Of a DNA stretch of 13,990 nucleotides, positions 1-6,194 are shown piece after piece. Each line of letters starts with the position of its first letter. Position 1 is the stretch's first letter. Made by a program: the position numbers and the translations under genes. The notes below the pieces were generated by a model. That model was not told the origin of the DNA. It saw only the letters and a program-made list of their open reading frames with translations, and ran no database searches. Source of the DNA: Acidimicrobiaceae bacterium (GTDB lineage Bacteria; Actinomycetota; Acidimicrobiia; Acidimicrobiales; Ilumatobacteraceae); NCBI GenBank assembly GCA_003154135.1, contig PMCN01000069.1, forward strand, positions 8,946 to 22,935, written 5' to 3'.

Positions 1-4
1 TCCC

Positions 5-76
5 GCCCCTCTAGCTCAATGGCAGAGCAGTGGACTTTTAATCCATTGGTTCAGGGTTCGAATCCCTGGGGGGGCA
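5..76 (+). tRNA. trnK: tRNA-Lys (anticodon TTT)
   Basis: The whole cloverleaf can be drawn. The 7-bp acceptor stem pairs 5-11 with 69-75 and contains one T-G pair. The D stem is GCTC/GAGC (14-17/25-28). The anticodon stem is 30-34/42-46 with loop CTTTTAA, so the anticodon TTT is at 37-39. The T stem is CAGGG/CCCTG around a TTCGAAT loop. The discriminator base is A76, and the 3' CCA is encoded at 77-79. It decodes AAA/AAG lysine codons. It converges with the small lipoprotein gene on the other strand. No integrase or duplicated 3' end was seen next to it, so nothing here shows it is used as an attachment site. Confidence 0.97.
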
Positions 77-104
77 CCACACCAACCGGCAGGCGATGCG
101 CCGA

Positions 105-320
105 TCAGAACCCGGCGCCGCCGGACTTGGGCGCAGTGGTGGTGGGCGCGGGCACGGTGGTGCTGGCGCCTGGTTGCACCGTGGTGGTAGGCCCGTTGTT
201 CGGGCTCACCTTGTTCGTCGATCCACATGCCGCGGCACCCAGGCACAGCGTCGCCGCGAAGGCGATCGGTGCAAGGCGACGCACCAGCTTGTCGGCGGAC
301 ATGTTCTTGACTCGTCCCAC
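105..320 (-). CDS. small putative secreted lipoprotein, Thr/Pro-rich
   Basis: A 71-residue protein from the GTG at 320. It has a basic N-region (GRVKN...KLVRR), a hydrophobic stretch (about residues 16-31) and a lipobox-like GAAAC with the candidate lipidated Cys at 32. The -3 residue is Ala rather than the preferred Leu, so the lipobox is weak. The 39 residues after the Cys are low-complexity, rich in Thr, Pro, Ser and Gly, which suggests a short disordered extracytoplasmic peptide. GTG 320 is chosen because AGGAGG (325-330) sits 5 nt upstream. An in-frame ATG at 344 would start about 8 nt after the predicted -10 and could be a leaderless alternative adding 8 residues. The gene has its own predicted ECF promoter, matching that of the sigma operon, and follows that operon on the same strand. 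I do not recognise a family. Confidence 0.7.
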   Translation of the reverse strand: MGRVKNMSADKLVRRLAPIAFAATLCLGAAACGSTNKVSPNNGPTTTVQPGASTTVPAPTTTAPKSGGAGF

Positions 321-324
321 GTGA

Positions 325-330
325 TCCTCC
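325..330 (-). promoter_or_regulatory. ribosome binding site of the small lipoprotein
   Basis: On the minus strand this reads AGGAGG, a near-perfect Shine-Dalgarno sequence, 5 nt before the GTG at 320. It decides the start: the ATG at 302 would be 22 nt away, and the ATG at 344 lies upstream of it. It is the strongest Shine-Dalgarno in the window. Confidence 0.7.
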
Positions 331-351
331 TCGATTGATGTCATCAAGAAG

Positions 352-377
352 TACGTCCGAACCCGCCGGTCGGATCA
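352..377 (-). promoter_or_regulatory. predicted ECF sigma promoter of the small lipoprotein
   Basis: Read on the minus strand this is TGATCC (377-372), a 16-nt spacer, then CGTA (355-352). The 26-bp block matches the one before the sigma gene (3920-3895) at 22 of 26 positions. The four differences all fall in the spacer. A -35 and -10 of this type at this spacing is the usual ECF sigma promoter layout. Transcription would start near 345, leaving about 25 nt of leader before the GTG at 320. The assignment to the sigma factor encoded at 3303-3884 is inference from the duplication. Confidence 0.7.
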
Positions 378-390
378 CTCCAAAGGCCAC

Positions 391-1080
391 CTACCAGACG
401 CCGGGGACCAACCTCCACCGCACCTGGCGGCGATAGTCGCCATAGCGCTCGTTGGTGGCGAGGAGGCGGTCCTCGGCCAGAGCCCTGCCGACGTTGCACA
501 CCGTCACGAACGCCATCACCAGCACGTTCCAGACGGAGATGCTCTGCAGCACGTAGCCGGCCTGGAGCAGCAGGTACGACGCGTAGATCGGGTGTCGGAC
601 GACGGAGTACGGGCCTCGCCGCACCAGCCCTCGATCAGCGGCCGCGAAACCGAACGAGCGGCCGAGAGCCACGAACGACACCACACAGATCGCCAGCCCG
701 AGCAGCTGGACCACCAGTCCGATGCGCACTCCCCACGCCGGATGACTGCCGACCGGGCGGAACAGCACACCACCGAACGTGCCGCAGAACGCGAGCGCCC
801 AGTCGCCGGTGCGCCGGCTCACCGCGCGCGCCGGGCGGCGGATCAGGTAGGCGCACACCACCCACATCTGCTCGGCGAAGAACGCCGCACCGATGAGGCG
901 GTGCGTCTGCACGTAGAAGCGCAGGCTCGCCCGGGCGAAGTACGCCGCACCGACCGCGCCCACCAGGTTGGGCACCACGCGCACCACCCGCAAGGTGCGG
1001 GCTGACAGCCGGTCGGCATCGAACCGGCGACGCACCCACGATCTCGGTGGCCCCGTGTCGTTGTCGGGGGCGCACAACAC
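391..1080 (-). CDS. ICMT-like membrane methyltransferase family protein
   Basis: A 229-residue integral membrane protein, of typical length for the isoprenylcysteine carboxyl methyltransferase / phospholipid methyltransferase superfamily. The diagnostic C-terminal region is present: RGPYSVVRHPIY at about residues 165-176, a hydrophobic hairpin, then an acidic ALAEDRLL stretch and a Tyr/Arg-rich tail ending in VRWRLVPG. Together these form the SAM-binding half of such enzymes. Hydrophobic segments lie near residues 37-58, 65-82, 95-107 and 118-141. The substrate cannot be read from sequence; bacterial members may methylate lipids or small molecules, and some are reductase-like (DUF1295). The GTG start lies 6 nt after the DoxX stop, so it is the last gene of the sigma-factor operon. 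No clear ribosome binding site is seen, so translational coupling is likely. Confidence 0.85.
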   Translation of the reverse strand: MLCAPDNDTGPPRSWVRRRFDADRLSARTLRVVRVVPNLVGAVGAAYFARASLRFYVQTHRLIGAAFFAEQMWVVCAYLIRRPARAVSRRTGDWALAFCGTFGGVLFRPVGSHPAWGVRIGLVVQLLGLAICVVSFVALGRSFGFAAADRGLVRRGPYSVVRHPIYASYLLLQAGYVLQSISVWNVLVMAFVTVCNVGRALAEDRLLATNERYGDYRRQVRWRLVPGVW

Positions 1081-1086
1081 GCGGCG

Positions 1087-1623
1087 CTACTCCCCGGTGG
1101 CCGCGAGGCGCCGGGAAGCGAGCGCGTCGAGGCTGAACCGACCAGCGCCGAGCAGGGCCACGACGAGGGCCAGCGTGGCGAGCGCCACGTTCACCTCGTA
1201 CCCGGCCAAGTTCCCGACGCCCGCGGGAGGAGCGTTCGTCGGGTGGATGCCGTTGGTCCACGTGACGGTGACCATGGCCATCACCATGTCGACGAACAAG
1301 CCGATCCCGACCAGGCGCGAGCCGATGCCGAGCACCAGGGCGATCGCGCCGCCGAGCTCGAGCGCACCACCGAGCACGGCGAACAGCCCGCCCGGATGAA
1401 GGTGGGCGGTGTCGGCCATGAACTGCGAGGTCCCGTGGATGCCCGGTCCGTTGAACGACCCGAACAGCTTGCCGGCGCCGTAGTAGACGAAGATCCAGGC
1501 GAGCGCGATGCGCACCGCGACGAGGGCCACATCGACCCGTCGGTCGGCCGGGGGCGTGCGGAGCACGGCGCCCAGCCAGGTCCGGCCACGGGACTGCACT
1601 GCGTCCGGAGAGGTCGTCGTCAT
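1087..1623 (-). CDS. DoxX family membrane protein
   Basis: A 178-residue protein with four predicted membrane segments (about 31-49, 80-99, 102-121 and 143-160) and a DoxX-type core: RIALAWIFVYYGAGKLFG near the N-terminus, then GGALELGGAIALVLG and a third helix with VDMVMAMVTV. DoxX proteins are small four-helix membrane proteins. In mycobacteria a DoxX protein joins superoxide dismutase and a thiol enzyme in a redox complex, but many DoxX proteins have no known function. The ATG at 1623 shares one base with the stop of the desaturase gene (TGATG), so coupled translation is likely. The open frame continues far upstream, antisense-like, inside the desaturase gene; that extension has no family features and was not used. 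Confidence 0.88.
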   Translation of the reverse strand: MTTTSPDAVQSRGRTWLGAVLRTPPADRRVDVALVAVRIALAWIFVYYGAGKLFGSFNGPGIHGTSQFMADTAHLHPGGLFAVLGGALELGGAIALVLGIGSRLVGIGLFVDMVMAMVTVTWTNGIHPTNAPPAGVGNLAGYEVNVALATLALVVALLGAGRFSLDALASRRLAATGE

Positions 1624-2630
1624 CACGCCACCACCTTGTCGTCGTGGGTTTCCCCATTTGTCTGGTCTGCATCGTCGTGCAACGGACGGAACGGCGCAAC
1701 GAGCTGTGCTGCGAACACGGCGAGGTGGCGCGGGCGCTGCCCTTCCTGCTCGACGACCAGCGGGCGGCCGGGCAGCCCCGTGTCGGTGCGGATCGTCGCC
1801 GGCGTGGGGAACACGGCCAGGTGGAACAGCTGGTCCCAGATGGTGAGCGCGAAGCCGAGGTTGACGTCCTGAGGTCCGTCGAGCTTGTGGTGGATGCGGT
1901 GGTAGTTCGGGCTGACCAGGATGCGTTCCAGCGGCCCGAACCCGAGGTTGGTGTTGGAGTGCTCGAAAGCGACGATGGCCCCGTAGACCACCAGGAGCAC
2001 GGTGGGCAGCGCGCCGTTGGCCAGCAGCACGATGGCCGGCACGAGCGCGACGAGGTACGACACGTGGATCAGCGGGTGCGTGCGGAACACGGTGAGCACG
2101 CTCATGTCCTCCTGCGAGTGGTGGAGCTCGTGGAAGCGCCACAGCGTGCGGACGCGATGGTTGGCGAGGTGGGCGAGCCAGTTGCACCCGTCCATCGCCA
2201 CGAAGATCGCCGCGGTCGCCGCCCAACGCGGCACGGCGCCGTTCCTGGGCAGCACGATCCACGGCAGGGCGGAGCGCGCGATCTCCGAGAACGAGAGGCT
2301 GAGCGCCGCCACCAGCGGCAGGACGACCGCAGCGTTGAACACCGTGAACATGAGGTCGTGGCGGTGGCCGCGGGCGATGAGCGGTCGGCGCTGCGCCGGC
2401 CGCACCCGCTCGACCACGAGGATCACGGCGATGATCGCAATGCTCACCGGCCCGATCACGATGAGGCGCAGGCTCGACACCGAATCGCCGAGCGGTGCAC
2501 CGCCGAAGTGCCTCGACCAACCCAGGCCGACGAGCGCCACCGCAACGGCGAGCACCGAGAACGCAGGCAGGTACACGCGGGCCGACAGCCCACGGCGTTG
2601 CGTACGGGTCGCGCGGGCCACGTCATGCAC
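1623..2630 (-). CDS. sterol desaturase / fatty acid hydroxylase superfamily membrane protein
   Basis: A 335-residue multi-pass protein with the three-part histidine signature of the non-haem di-iron membrane hydroxylases: H154-x3-H158 (HLANH), H167-x2-HH (HELHH) and H244-x2-HH (HRIHH). The usual intermediate FEHSN is at 222-226. Membrane segments lie near 19-37, 54-73, 95-113 and 190-225. Family members hydroxylate or desaturate sterols, fatty acids or carotenoids using O2; which lipid is used here cannot be told. The start is the GTG at 2630, which overlaps the anti-sigma stop by 8 nt and gives a full-length N-terminus. The polar C-terminal tail of about 60 residues after the last His box has no recognised domain. 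It sits in the sigma operon between the anti-sigma and DoxX genes, so it probably serves a membrane-lipid response. Confidence 0.88.
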   Translation of the reverse strand: MHDVARATRTQRRGLSARVYLPAFSVLAVAVALVGLGWSRHFGGAPLGDSVSSLRLIVIGPVSIAIIAVILVVERVRPAQRRPLIARGHRHDLMFTVFNAAVVLPLVAALSLSFSEIARSALPWIVLPRNGAVPRWAATAAIFVAMDGCNWLAHLANHRVRTLWRFHELHHSQEDMSVLTVFRTHPLIHVSYLVALVPAIVLLANGALPTVLLVVYGAIVAFEHSNTNLGFGPLERILVSPNYHRIHHKLDGPQDVNLGFALTIWDQLFHLAVFPTPATIRTDTGLPGRPLVVEQEGQRPRHLAVFAAQLVAPFRPLHDDADQTNGETHDDKVVA

Positions 2631-3306
2631 CGGTCCACGCTCCGAGCTCCGCGCTGGCGATGATCGCGCCCTTCGAGTCGATCAGCCGGGCGGAGCGCAC
2701 CGAGCCCCCGGTCGACGGAAGCGGCGCCGCCCAGGAGGGGTACTCACCGGACAGCGTGAACGTGCCGACAGTGGCGACGTGCCCGTCGGAGAGCGTGACC
2801 TCGCACGTCACCGCTCCCTGCCACCGACCGCCTTCGACGGTCACCAGCATCCACGCCGGGCTCCCGGGCGAGACCACGACAGAGCCGACCACCTCGCCAC
2901 CGGACGTGAGGTCGGCTGTAGCGGCAGCGGAGGTCGCGGACAGGCTGGAGCCGCCGCCGGTTCCGTGAGCGACCACGATGCCGAGGCCGAACGCGAGGAT
3001 CACCACGGCGGCCGCCGCGCTGAGCACCGCGATGCGTCGCGACCGCCGCTGAGGTGTGATCGCACCCTGCAGACGCTCGGCGAGGCGCGACTCGAACCCG
3101 AGCGGCGGTTGCACCTCGGGCGTCAGCTGCTGCAACGCCTCGGCCACGAGCGAGAGCTGTTCGAGCTCGGTACGGCAATGCGGGCACGACTCGACGTGGT
3201 CCAACACATCGGAGCGGGCACGGCCGGTCAAGGTCCCGAGCGCCAGCAGCGGCAGGTCGTCGGCGATCGCTGCGCAGCGTTCCGGGTGTTGTGCGTCGCT
3301 GCTCAT
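2623..3306 (-). CDS. zinc-finger anti-sigma factor with RskA-like C-terminal domain
   Basis: A 227-residue single-pass membrane protein. The cytoplasmic N-terminal part carries the ZAS motif H37-x3-C41-x2-C44 (HVESCPHC), with His7 or Cys11 as possible further ligand. A basic stretch (about 86-91) leads into one membrane helix (about 92-113). The outside part (about 120-225) resembles the RskA-type beta domain, with PAWMLVTVEGG and a later sheet-rich segment. Its job should be to hold the cognate ECF sigma factor inactive until an outside signal or regulated proteolysis frees it. The ATG at 3306 overlaps the sigma stop (ATGA), and its own stop is overlapped by the desaturase start. Dependence on redox or zinc is possible from the Cys pair but is not shown. 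Confidence 0.9.
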   Translation of the reverse strand: MSSDAQHPERCAAIADDLPLLALGTLTGRARSDVLDHVESCPHCRTELEQLSLVAEALQQLTPEVQPPLGFESRLAERLQGAITPQRRSRRIAVLSAAAAVVILAFGLGIVVAHGTGGGSSLSATSAAATADLTSGGEVVGSVVVSPGSPAWMLVTVEGGRWQGAVTCEVTLSDGHVATVGTFTLSGEYPSWAAPLPSTGGSVRSARLIDSKGAIIASAELGAWTGA

Positions 3307-3884
3307 CGCGCCTCCACCTCCAGCGCTTCGCGGAGCTTGGCCATGCCCAGGCGGATGCGGCCCTTCGCGGTGCCGAGCGGAATCGACTCGGCGTCGGCGA
3401 TCTCCGACGCGCTCCGTCCGTACACGGCCGCCAGCAGCACGGCGCGGCGCTGGTCGATGGGCAGGTCGGCGAGCGCGATGCGCACTCGACCGAGGACATC
3501 GGTGCCGACGGCGGCCTCGTCGGGGCCGCGCTGGTTGCTGGTGAGCGCGCCGAACACCAGGTCGTGCGGATCGGTCGGCACGTCGCGCCGCACACGCAGC
3601 ACGTCGATGGCCAGGTTGCGGGTGATCGTGAACGCCCAGGCGGCCACCGACGCGCGGCGGGCGTCGAACACCTCGGCATGCCGGAAGATGCGGATGAAGG
3701 CCTCCTGGGCCACATCCTCGGCGAGTCGCGGATCGCCCACGATGCCGATCGCCAGCCCGAACAGCCGGTGCTGGTAGCGGCGCACGAACACGAGACCGGC
3801 CCGATCGTCGCCGAGCGCGATGCCGGCCAGCAGCGCCTCGTCGGACGTGTCGTCCCCATATCCGCGTGTGCCCGAGAACCTCAC
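3303..3884 (-). CDS. ECF-type RNA polymerase sigma factor
   Basis: A 193-residue protein, the normal ECF size. Region 2 (about residues 30-100) has the core-binding and -10-reading helices (LAEDVAQEAFIRIF, then AWAFTITRNLAIDVLR). A linker of about 35 residues follows, and region 4 (about 135-190) has the helix-turn-helix ASEIADAESIPLGTAKGRIR, which reads the -35. It directs RNA polymerase to a small regulon and is controlled by the anti-sigma encoded immediately downstream with a 4-nt overlap. The partner RskA-like domain and the neighbouring membrane enzymes recall the SigK group of mycobacteria, but I cannot place it firmly. The GTG start has no ribosome binding site. It lies only about 10 nt past the predicted -10, so the message is probably leaderless or nearly so. 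Confidence 0.93.
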   Translation of the reverse strand: MRFSGTRGYGDDTSDEALLAGIALGDDRAGLVFVRRYQHRLFGLAIGIVGDPRLAEDVAQEAFIRIFRHAEVFDARRASVAAWAFTITRNLAIDVLRVRRDVPTDPHDLVFGALTSNQRGPDEAAVGTDVLGRVRIALADLPIDQRRAVLLAAVYGRSASEIADAESIPLGTAKGRIRLGMAKLREALEVEAR

Positions 3885-3894
3885 TGCCAGAGGA

Positions 3895-3920
3895 TACGTC
3901 CGAGGGCACCGGTCGGATCA
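3895..3920 (-). promoter_or_regulatory. predicted autoregulatory ECF promoter of the sigma operon
   Basis: On the minus strand this reads TGATCC (3920-3915), 16 nt, CGTA (3898-3895). It matches the block before the small lipoprotein gene at 22/26 bases with the same spacing. Transcription would begin near 3888-3884, at or just before the GTG at 3884. ECF operons are often self-activated, so control by the sigma factor it precedes is the simplest reading; this is inference from position and duplication. Confidence 0.72.
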
Positions 3921-3953
3921 GTGTGGTTCACGGGTTCGAGTCGACGAGGGCAC

Positions 3954-4340
3954 TCACGCCCGGTACATCACCATCGCCTGGGCGGTGTCGAGGTACTCCT
4001 CGAGACGGGTGATCCGCCCGTCGTCGACCCAGAAGCGGATCATCGCCGGCAGGGTGAGCCGACCGCCCTTGGCATCGCCGGTGAGCGTGTGCTGCTGCAC
4101 GAACCCACCGGGCGACAGGAAGCGGCGGATGTCGGTGTACTCGAGGTTCGCCACGCGGCGATGGAGGTCGTGCAACGTCGCCACGTTCTGGTCGACGGTC
4201 TGCTCGACCTGATCGAAGTTGTGCCAGATGAGCGCATCGGGTGCGTACACGAGGCGAGCCGCGTCTTCGTCGGCGGCGCCGATCGCCGCCAGCAGCCGGT
4301 CGGCGATGTGGTTCATCTCGTCTTCGCTCAGATCGGCCAT
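3954..4340 (-). CDS. NTF2-like / SnoaL-like family protein
   Basis: A 128-residue soluble protein with the layout of the NTF2-like superfamily: an N-terminal helix (HIADRLLAAI), the DEDAARLVYAPDALIWHNFD stretch, a second helix pair around residues 50-70, and a beta sheet ending in the typical RFWVDDGRITRLEEYLDTAQ. Such proteins include ketosteroid-isomerase-like enzymes, polyketide cyclases and binding-only members. The substrate here is unknown. The ATG at 4340 is preferred over starts further upstream, because the extra 28 residues from 4424 are low-complexity and would run across the divergent cation-transporter start. A GGAGGG lies 14 nt upstream, rather far. The gene points towards the sigma operon with a 69-nt gap that contains the predicted sigma promoter, so it is probably a separate unit. 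Confidence 0.82.
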   Translation of the reverse strand: MADLSEDEMNHIADRLLAAIGAADEDAARLVYAPDALIWHNFDQVEQTVDQNVATLHDLHRRVANLEYTDIRRFLSPGGFVQQHTLTGDAKGGRLTLPAMIRFWVDDGRITRLEEYLDTAQAMVMYRA

Positions 4341-4387
4341 GGCGCGAACCGTAGCCCTCCGGTCGATGCTCGTGGCACACTCGGAGG

Positions 4388-5317
4388 GTGGAGCAGCGGC
4401 ACCGTGACGCAACTGGGCACTCACACGCGCACACCAGCGCGCGTGCCGGCGCGCGCCATGCCGGCCGGCTTCGCATCTCGTTCGTGCTCATCGTCGCGTT
4501 CCTCGTCGTGCAGGTGGTGGTGGGCGTTGCCACGCACTCGCTCGCGCTGCTCAGCGATGCCGGTCACATGGCCACCGACGCACTCGGGATGGGCATGGCC
4601 ATCGCCGCCATCAGCGCGGCCAACCGCGCCCGCCACGCCGGCCACCGCACGTTCGGCCTCTATCGCCTGGAGATCCTCGCCGCGCTGGCCAATGCGGTGC
4701 TGCTGTTCGCTGTTGCCGGGTACGTGCTGGTCGAGGCGGTCCGGCGTTTCAGCGAGCCCACCGACGTGCACTCGCTGCCCGTGCTCGTCGTGGGCATCCT
4801 CGGCCTGGCGGTGAACGTCGCGTGCTTCCTGCTGCTGCGCGAGGGCGCGCAGGAGAGCCTCAACGTGCGCGGTGCCTACCTCGAGGTGGTGAGCGACATG
4901 CTCGGCTCGGTGGGCGTCATCGTCGCCGCCGTGATGCTGCGCGCAACTGGTTGGCAGTGGGTCGACCCGGCGATCGGGGCGGCGATCGGCCTGTTCATCC
5001 TGCCCCGCGCGTTCCGGCTGGGTCGCGATGCCGTGCGTGTGCTCGTGCAGGCCGCACCGGCCGACCTGGTGGTCGACGACATCGACGCCGCGCTGCGCGG
5101 CATCAGCGGCGTGGGCGACGTGCACGACCTGCACGTGTGGACGCTCACCAGCGACATGAACGTGCTCACCGCCCACCTGTGCGTGGAAGCCGGCACCGCC
5201 ACGGGCGGGGTGCTCACCGCCGCGCAGGAACTGCTCGCCGATCGCTTCAACCTCACCCACGCCACCCTGCAGGTGGAAGAGGGACACGACCGCAGCTGCC
5301 ACGACCTGTCCTGGTGA
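4388..5317 (+). CDS. cation diffusion facilitator (CzcD/ZitB-like metal efflux)
   Basis: A 309-residue inner-membrane proton/metal antiporter of the CDF family, with six predicted helices and a C-terminal cytoplasmic metal-binding domain (about residues 215-300, including VGDVHDLHVWTL). The N-terminus is His-rich (GHSHAH, 10-15). In TM2 the metal site is H60-x3-D64 (DAGHMATD). In TM5, where zinc transporters usually have HxxxD, the sequence is E166-x3-D170 (YLEVVSD), so the site would be H-D-E-D. The family exports Zn, Co, Cd or Mn; this change may alter selectivity. The GTG start has GGAGG directly against it, too close for a normal ribosome site, so a leaderless message is possible. It is divergent from the NTF2-like gene with 47 nt between. 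The last codons lie inside a 14-bp tandem repeat. Confidence 0.93.
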   Translation: MEQRHRDATGHSHAHTSARAGARHAGRLRISFVLIVAFLVVQVVVGVATHSLALLSDAGHMATDALGMGMAIAAISAANRARHAGHRTFGLYRLEILAALANAVLLFAVAGYVLVEAVRRFSEPTDVHSLPVLVVGILGLAVNVACFLLLREGAQESLNVRGAYLEVVSDMLGSVGVIVAAVMLRATGWQWVDPAIGAAIGLFILPRAFRLGRDAVRVLVQAAPADLVVDDIDAALRGISGVGDVHDLHVWTLTSDMNVLTAHLCVEAGTATGGVLTAAQELLADRFNLTHATLQVEEGHDRSCHDLSW

Positions 5318-5360
5318 ACCTGTCCTGGTGAACCGGGCCTGGTGAACCGGGCCTGGTGAA
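5305..5360 (+). repeat. 14-bp tandem repeat, four copies
   Basis: Units are 5305-5318, 5319-5332, 5333-5346 and 5347-5360. The first two read cctgtcctggtgaa and the last two ccgggcctggtgaa. A partial fifth unit (cgggcc) follows. The array starts in the last codons of the cation transporter gene, and its stop TGA is part of unit 1. Because 14 is not a multiple of 3, the TGA in each unit falls in a different frame, so the array closes all three plus-strand frames. Confidence 0.95.
5333..5356 (+). terminator. possible RNA hairpin downstream of the cation transporter
   Basis: Units 3 and 4 of the tandem repeat can pair as RNA. The stem is 10 bp, 5333-5342 with 5347-5356, including two G-U pairs, and the loop is TGAA. 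It lies 16 nt after the transporter stop. There is no T-tract after it, so a classical intrinsic terminator is not shown; an RNA-stabilising or attenuating hairpin is equally possible. On the minus strand the two G-U positions become A-C mismatches, so the fold favours plus-strand transcripts. Confidence 0.4.
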
Positions 5361-5392
5361 CGGGCCGGCGGCCGCAGCGCGAGACTGGCGAG

Positions 5393-6169
5393 GTGAGCCT
5401 CCAGCACCTCCTCGTCGAACGCGACGGCCTGTTCGTCACCATCACCCTCAACCGACCCGAGAAGCGCAACGCGCTCGCGCTCGACGTGATGCTCGAGCTC
5501 ACCACGGTGCTGCGCGAGGTGGGCGAGTCCGACGCCACCGGCGTCATCCTCGCCGCCAACGGGCCGGTGTTCAGCGCAGGGCACAACTTCGCCGACATGG
5601 CCGGAGCTGGGCTCGAGCAGGCGACCCACCTCTTCGACGTGTGCACCGAGATGATGGACACCGTGCAGTCGATCCCGCAGGTGGTCGTGGCGCGTGTGCA
5701 CGCGCTGGCCACCGCCGCCGGCTGCCAGTTGGTGGCCACCTGCGACCTCGCTGTCGCGGCCGAGAGCGCGGGCTTCGCCATCCCCGGTGGCAAGGGCGGC
5801 CTGTTCTGCCACACGCCGCTGGTTGCCGTCGCCCGCAACGTCGGCCGCAAGCGAGCGCTCGAGATGGCGTTGACCGGCGATGCCATCAGCGCTGCCACCG
5901 CGGCCGAATGGGGCCTCATCAACCGCGCCGTGCCCGACGCCGAGCTCGAGTCGGCAACGCTCGACCTGCTCACCCGCGCCACGCGCGGCAGCGTGCACAG
6001 CAAGGCCGTGGGCAAGCGCGGCTTCTACACGCAGGTCGGGCTCGACCAGTCGCAGGCGTACGAGTTCGCCGTGCAGTTGATGGCCGCGGCGGCCGTCACG
6101 CCCGACGCGCAAGAGGGCATCGCTGCCTTCCTCGAGAAGCGAAAGCCCACGTTCACGCAGCACGCGTGA
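5393..6169 (+). CDS. crotonase-fold (enoyl-CoA hydratase/isomerase) protein, ECHDC3-like
   Basis: A 258-residue protein of normal crotonase length. It has the N-terminal TITLNRPEKRNAL, the first oxyanion-hole segment FSAGHNFADM (60-69), the second ATAAGCQLVATCDLAVA (106-122), and a C-terminal FLEKRKPTF. The pattern GCQLVATCDLAVA followed by a GLFCHTP loop resembles the ECHDC3 branch. The two glutamates that catalyse hydration in mitochondrial enoyl-CoA hydratase are missing: Q112 stands at the first position and glycine (about 132-133) at the second. It should still bind an acyl-CoA thioester but is unlikely to be a simple hydratase. The GTG start has only a weak GAGG before it. It lies 75 nt after the transporter, past the repeat, and is not an obvious part of the copper operon. 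Confidence 0.9.
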   Translation: MSLQHLLVERDGLFVTITLNRPEKRNALALDVMLELTTVLREVGESDATGVILAANGPVFSAGHNFADMAGAGLEQATHLFDVCTEMMDTVQSIPQVVVARVHALATAAGCQLVATCDLAVAAESAGFAIPGGKGGLFCHTPLVAVARNVGRKRALEMALTGDAISAATAAEWGLINRAVPDAELESATLDLLTRATRGSVHSKAVGKRGFYTQVGLDQSQAYEFAVQLMAAAAVTPDAQEGIAAFLEKRKPTFTQHA

Positions 6170-6194
6170 GACCGAACCGGTGTCGTCAGGCAGG

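Noticed and set aside
5..79. tRNA-Lys as an integration site of a mobile element
   Set aside because: No integrase and no direct repeat of the tRNA 3' end were seen within the window.
16..390. A 124-codon minus-strand frame covering the tRNA
   Set aside because: It runs antisense through the tRNA-Lys gene and the lipoprotein gene in another frame, with Arg-rich content typical of shadows.
1624..2520. N-terminal extension of the DoxX frame into the desaturase gene (an apparent 477-residue protein)
   Set aside because: The extension has no membrane or domain features and overlaps the histidine-box protein. The ATG at 1623 gives a normal DoxX length.
5305..5366. CRISPR-like array
   Set aside because: The units are 14 bp and directly adjacent, without spacers, and no cas genes are present.
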